Shown piece by piece: positions 61,210 through 64,000 of a DNA stretch of 64,000 bases; the first letter of the stretch is position 1, and every line of letters begins with the position of its first letter. The notes beneath the pieces are model-generated. The model saw only the letters and a program-made list of their open reading frames with translations, had not been told where the DNA came from and ran no database searches. Source of the stretch: Dichomitus squalens LYAD-421 SS1 (Eukaryota; Basidiomycota; Agaricomycetes; Polyporales; Polyporaceae); NCBI RefSeq assembly GCF_000275845.1, contig NW_006766902.1, positions 168,557 through 232,556 on the forward strand, given 5' to 3'. A program made the position numbers and the translations under genes.

Positions 61210-62553
61210 ATGCAATCGCAAGAGATCTCACACGCCATGTCGAACAATCCCATTGGCTCCGCCCCCTCAGCTATACAATCTCCAGTGCCACTTCCCCCGT
61301 CTACACCTGACGACAAGCATGCAATCGCCGTACACCAGCAGGCCAGTGCCCATGTGACTTTGCCAACGAGTGGCTCAGGGTCGGGTTCCTCGTCGAGCAA
61401 GGTGAGTAAACGTCCGGTTTCCTTTCGAGTTCGTCTGATTGTCTGTCACCAGCTACCCCCCGTCTCTGTGGAAGGCACTACACTATCGATCGAGTCTCAC
61501 GTTCTGACTCCCGACACCTCCATCACACCTACACCCGTCGAGTCCCTGAGTCCCCTCTTCGGTAATCAGGACGCCAAGCATGAGCATCTTTCTGCAGCGA
61601 CATGTCTACAGGGTCCAGTGCAAGTAGAAGCCGCAGTGAAACCCCGCAGCGCCGACACACCTGACTCGTCGCAGTATGGCGAGGTTGAAGAGCCTGGCGC
61701 TCCTACCCGCGCGAGTATCCGCAAATGGGCCAAAGCCACACCCGCTGGCCCGCCCCGGAATACCCCATCCCCTTCCGGTTCCGCTGAGCTTGGACATTCC
61801 AGTTCTGACCATCATATCGATCGTCAAAGTTTAACTCACTCCGTGAGTGGCAAGAATATCGGCTTAGGCACGGCGTCGGGTTCAGGCTCAAGCTCTGGAG
61901 ACGATGAGGACAGCGGCGGTAGCAGACACAGTTCTAGCAACTCCCTCGGCCATGAGAGCTCTGGCAACATCGCGGATATCGAGAGCGGGGGCTCGGCATC
62001 CCCTCTCCACCTGCCTGATCCTTCGTCAGCTCTAGATCCCGACTTATCCCCGTCGTCCTCGCCGCCTGTCCGTCGAGCGGTCCATCGTCCCTCCCCCCAG
62101 TCTCACGGACAGTCGAGCACGTCGGACTGTCCACCGCCCGTCTTAGTCAACCCAGACGCAGTAGCGCAGGAGCAGCGAGAACGTCTCGAAAGGCGGCACC
62201 ATCGGCACCTTCCTCATCACCCCCACTCCAGCCGCCGGCGCCACCGCGACCGAGAGCGCGAGCGACGCGCGCGGACGTCCAATCCGACGTCGCCCGCGAA
62301 CGCACACGCCCAAGAACAGAATCCGCCCACTGCCCCCGACGCCAGGCCACCGGCTGCCCCCATGCGCCCGCTCCGGCCGCTGCAGCTCATCACGGGCGGG
62401 ATGGATGTCCTGGAGGACATCGGGCGGATGTTGCAGGGCTCGCGACAGCCGCTGCTGCGGACGCGCGTCGACCTTGGGGCGACGTCGCCTCCGAGAAGGG
62501 CGAACGACGTGCTATCCGACATCCATGACATGATCCGCATGACGCGGCAGTGA
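61210..62553 (+). CDS. Ser/Pro-rich, largely disordered protein
   Basis: One long frame of 447 codons starting MQSQEISHAMSNNPIG. Positions 61402-61452 form a perfect in-frame intron (GTGAGT to CACCAG, 51 bp, no stop), so the spliced protein is probably 430 residues. Composition is Ser/Pro/Gly/His-rich with low-complexity parts (TSGSGSGSSSSK, GSGSSSGDDEDSGG, RHHRHLPHHPHSSRRRHRDR). Only the C-terminus looks folded: LQLITGGMDVLEDIGRMLQG, then LSDIHDMIRMTRQ-stop, two amphipathic helices. I recognise no domain and no localisation signal apart from basic clusters that might act as nuclear signals. The function is unknown; coding status rests on the long frame, the good start and the canonical intron. 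Confidence 0.65.
   Translation: MQSQEISHAMSNNPIGSAPSAIQSPVPLPPSTPDDKHAIAVHQQASAHVTLPTSGSGSGSSSSKVSKRPVSFRVRLIVCHQLPPVSVEGTTLSIESHVLTPDTSITPTPVESLSPLFGNQDAKHEHLSAATCLQGPVQVEAAVKPRSADTPDSSQYGEVEEPGAPTRASIRKWAKATPAGPPRNTPSPSGSAELGHSSSDHHIDRQSLTHSVSGKNIGLGTASGSGSSSGDDEDSGGSRHSSSNSLGHESSGNIADIESGGSASPLHLPDPSSALDPDLSPSSSPPVRRAVHRPSPQSHGQSSTSDCPPPVLVNPDAVAQEQRERLERRHHRHLPHHPHSSRRRHRDRERERRARTSNPTSPANAHAQEQNPPTAPDARPPAAPMRPLRPLQLITGGMDVLEDIGRMLQGSRQPLLRTRVDLGATSPPRRANDVLSDIHDMIRMTRQ
61402..61452 (+). other. 51-bp in-frame (frame-neutral) intron
   Basis: GTGAGTAAAC starts it and TGTCACCAG ends it. It is 17 codons long with no stop, so retention would add VSKRPVSFRVRLIVCHQ without breaking the frame. 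Confidence 0.6.
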
Positions 62554-63371
62554 ATGGCCTGGTTCGAATCGCCTTGCGCACATGTAGGGCATGTGCTTGT
62601 GTTACGGTTCTTTTGCAGGTTTCGCCGAGGGCTCTCGCCCTCATCGTCTAGGTTTCCGGTTTCGCGTGTTATCCAGCTGTCTGTCTTCAAGTGCAAGGGT
62701 GCAAGTGCAGGAAGCAGAATTCCAAATATGTACGTTCGATCGCACTGTATTCCCCGGGACTCCACGTCTTCACTTCTCAGCAGAAAACGACATATTTGTC
62801 CATACTATATTGTAGAAGCATATAGTGCGTAAGTCGCGTCCCGTTCCCGTTCGACATCTCACACAGGCGTTCGCAGATGACGACACGTGCTGTTACTGGC
62901 ATTGAACGTATAAAATCGTGTATACATGCCTGGCCCCCGTTCTTCGAGTTCAGAGTGTGATAGCGACCCCAGCTACTCCGAAGTACGACATGCTGTATTG
63001 TAGTCCCTGTGTGAATGAGTAAAAGAATCATCTTGTCGGATATACCGCTTCGCCACGCCCTGTTTGCATCGTCGTCCTGCTAAGACTCTGCCGATTGAGA
63101 CACACGTGACCTGCCTGCGGAGGAGCGGAGAGTCAAATGCACAAGGCGTTCCTCTCAGGCGGAGTATCAACTGAAGTCACGGCACCCCGGCAGAGGACGA
63201 GCGCAGTGCCGGCCGGCCGGCGGTGTCCGCGCCTGCGGACGAGCTGCAAGCGGCTGGGAATAGCATTTACAAATGCGAATGCTCCTATTCTAGTACTACT
63301 ACGTACTAAGTGCAGTTCAACAACCCGGCTGAAGGACTCCCTACAGGGTATCTAGTACATAGAACGCAGTA
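62554..63371. other. Intergenic stretch, tandem genes
   Basis: 3' side of the disordered-protein gene and promoter of the right-edge zinc-cluster factor. No gene or repeat is seen. Confidence 0.5.
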
Positions 63372-64000
63372 ATGTCTAGCGAAGACGAGGAGGTTGCTCG
63401 ACCTCAGTACAAGAGACAGAAGCATACCAGAGCTTGCGAGTTCTGCAGGCGGAGGAAAGGTACGCCTACTCACAGCCACTCCATACTCCAACTATACTGA
63501 GAACGGCATCAGTTGGTTGTAAGTTCCCACTCTTCAGCTTGCTCAATGGTAGGACGCTCGCCAACAAAATCCTTCTAGGCGACGCTGCTGACAAACCCGA
63601 CAATCGTTGCTCAAGATGCATTGCCCATGGCATTCAATGTCAGTACGATCCTGCAGCCAAGGTAATTCCTTCTCACGCTGTAATGGCTGCCACTCATGCA
63701 GTCCTAATATGTCGCTAGATGAAGCGTCCGACGAAGAAGTGAGTAAGCCTTGTCCAGTCAAGCACAATGTAGAGGTTTCCCAGCCCCAGATTGAATTGAT
63801 CTAGGCATAGTCACAGATACGTGGAAGCACTCGAAGATCGCCTGTCGAAAGTGGAGGATCTCCTCAAGAAAGTACCGAATCTTCTTTCACCCCTGTCGAC
63901 TTCAATGTCTGACTGTGAGCACAGCTTCATCCAGAAGCGAGCGCCAGCCCGGAGAGCCTGGAAGACGCGCCGCAGCGTATGCCCTGCAGCAGTTTCCGTC
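63372..64000 (+). CDS. Zn2Cys6 transcription factor, N-terminal part (cut by window end)
   Basis: The start MSSEDEEVARPQYKRQKHTR leads into the zinc cluster ACEFCRRRK (exon 63372-63459), VGC via a 6-nt exon (63513-63518), then DAADKPDNRCSRCIAHGIQC (exon from 63579). The six Cys are complete. The next exons give PTKNHRYVEALEDRLSKVEDLL, the linker and coiled-coil dimerisation segment usual after such clusters in basidiomycete factors. The regulatory domain lies beyond the window. Introns: 63460-63512, 63519-63578, one after DPAAK and one after PTK. Residue two after the basic RRRK is Gly where most family members have Arg (VGCD instead of VRCD). Targets are unknown. Confidence 0.85.

Overview
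The window is nuclear DNA from a filamentous basidiomycete, most likely an Agaricomycete close to the Polyporales. The evidence is many spliced genes with introns of about 50-60 bp, a polyporopepsin-type secreted aspartic protease, a DUF6534 membrane-protein gene known from this lineage, F-box and BTB proteins of basidiomycete type, and fungal orthologues of UPF2, ATRIP/Rad26, polyubiquitin and ribosomal protein uS5. I found no tRNA, rRNA, CRISPR array or intact transposon. Gene models below were joined by eye from GT-AG (and a few GC-AG) splice sites with phase checks; terminal exons are the least certain.

Layout. 1-8.6 kb: a mitochondrial carrier (minus, running off the left edge), a coiled-coil protein with a J-like C-terminus (minus), the 3' exons of a DUF6534 gene (minus) and a frameshifted, truncated sulphate-permease relic (minus). 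8.6-15 kb: a small DUF6914-like protein (minus) and a complete O-methyltransferase (minus). 15-25 kb: a four-unit polyubiquitin gene (minus), an unresolved coding-like stretch, a standalone MLKL/HeLo-like four-helix protein (plus) and a cytochrome P450 (minus). 25.9-37 kb: UPF2, an ATRIP/Rad26 checkpoint protein and an FAD monooxygenase, all plus. 39-43.3 kb: two paralogous BTB proteins pointing at each other. 46-51.3 kb: a Zn2Cys6 transcription factor and the aspartic protease (both minus). 55-62.5 kb: a small cysteine-rich secreted protein (plus), an F-box protein (minus), RPS2 (minus) and a disordered Ser/Pro-rich protein (plus). The right edge cuts a second Zn2Cys6 factor (plus).

The genes mix core housekeeping (ubiquitin, translation, nonsense-mediated decay, DNA-damage checkpoint) with accessory functions (oxidative and methylating enzymes, secreted protease, regulators, F-box and BTB proteins, a cell-death-like domain). 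The O-methyltransferase, P450 and FAD monooxygenase could serve secondary metabolism, but housekeeping genes lie between them and there is no backbone synthase, so I do not call a cluster.

The points most worth checking are a Thr55Pro change in the first ubiquitin unit, the standalone four-helix death-domain-like protein, a 6-nt micro-exon inside the zinc-cluster coding sequence at the right edge, decayed membrane-protein genes at 4.5-7.7 kb, a near-perfect 44-bp palindrome, and an orphan promoter-like segment near 53.6 kb.
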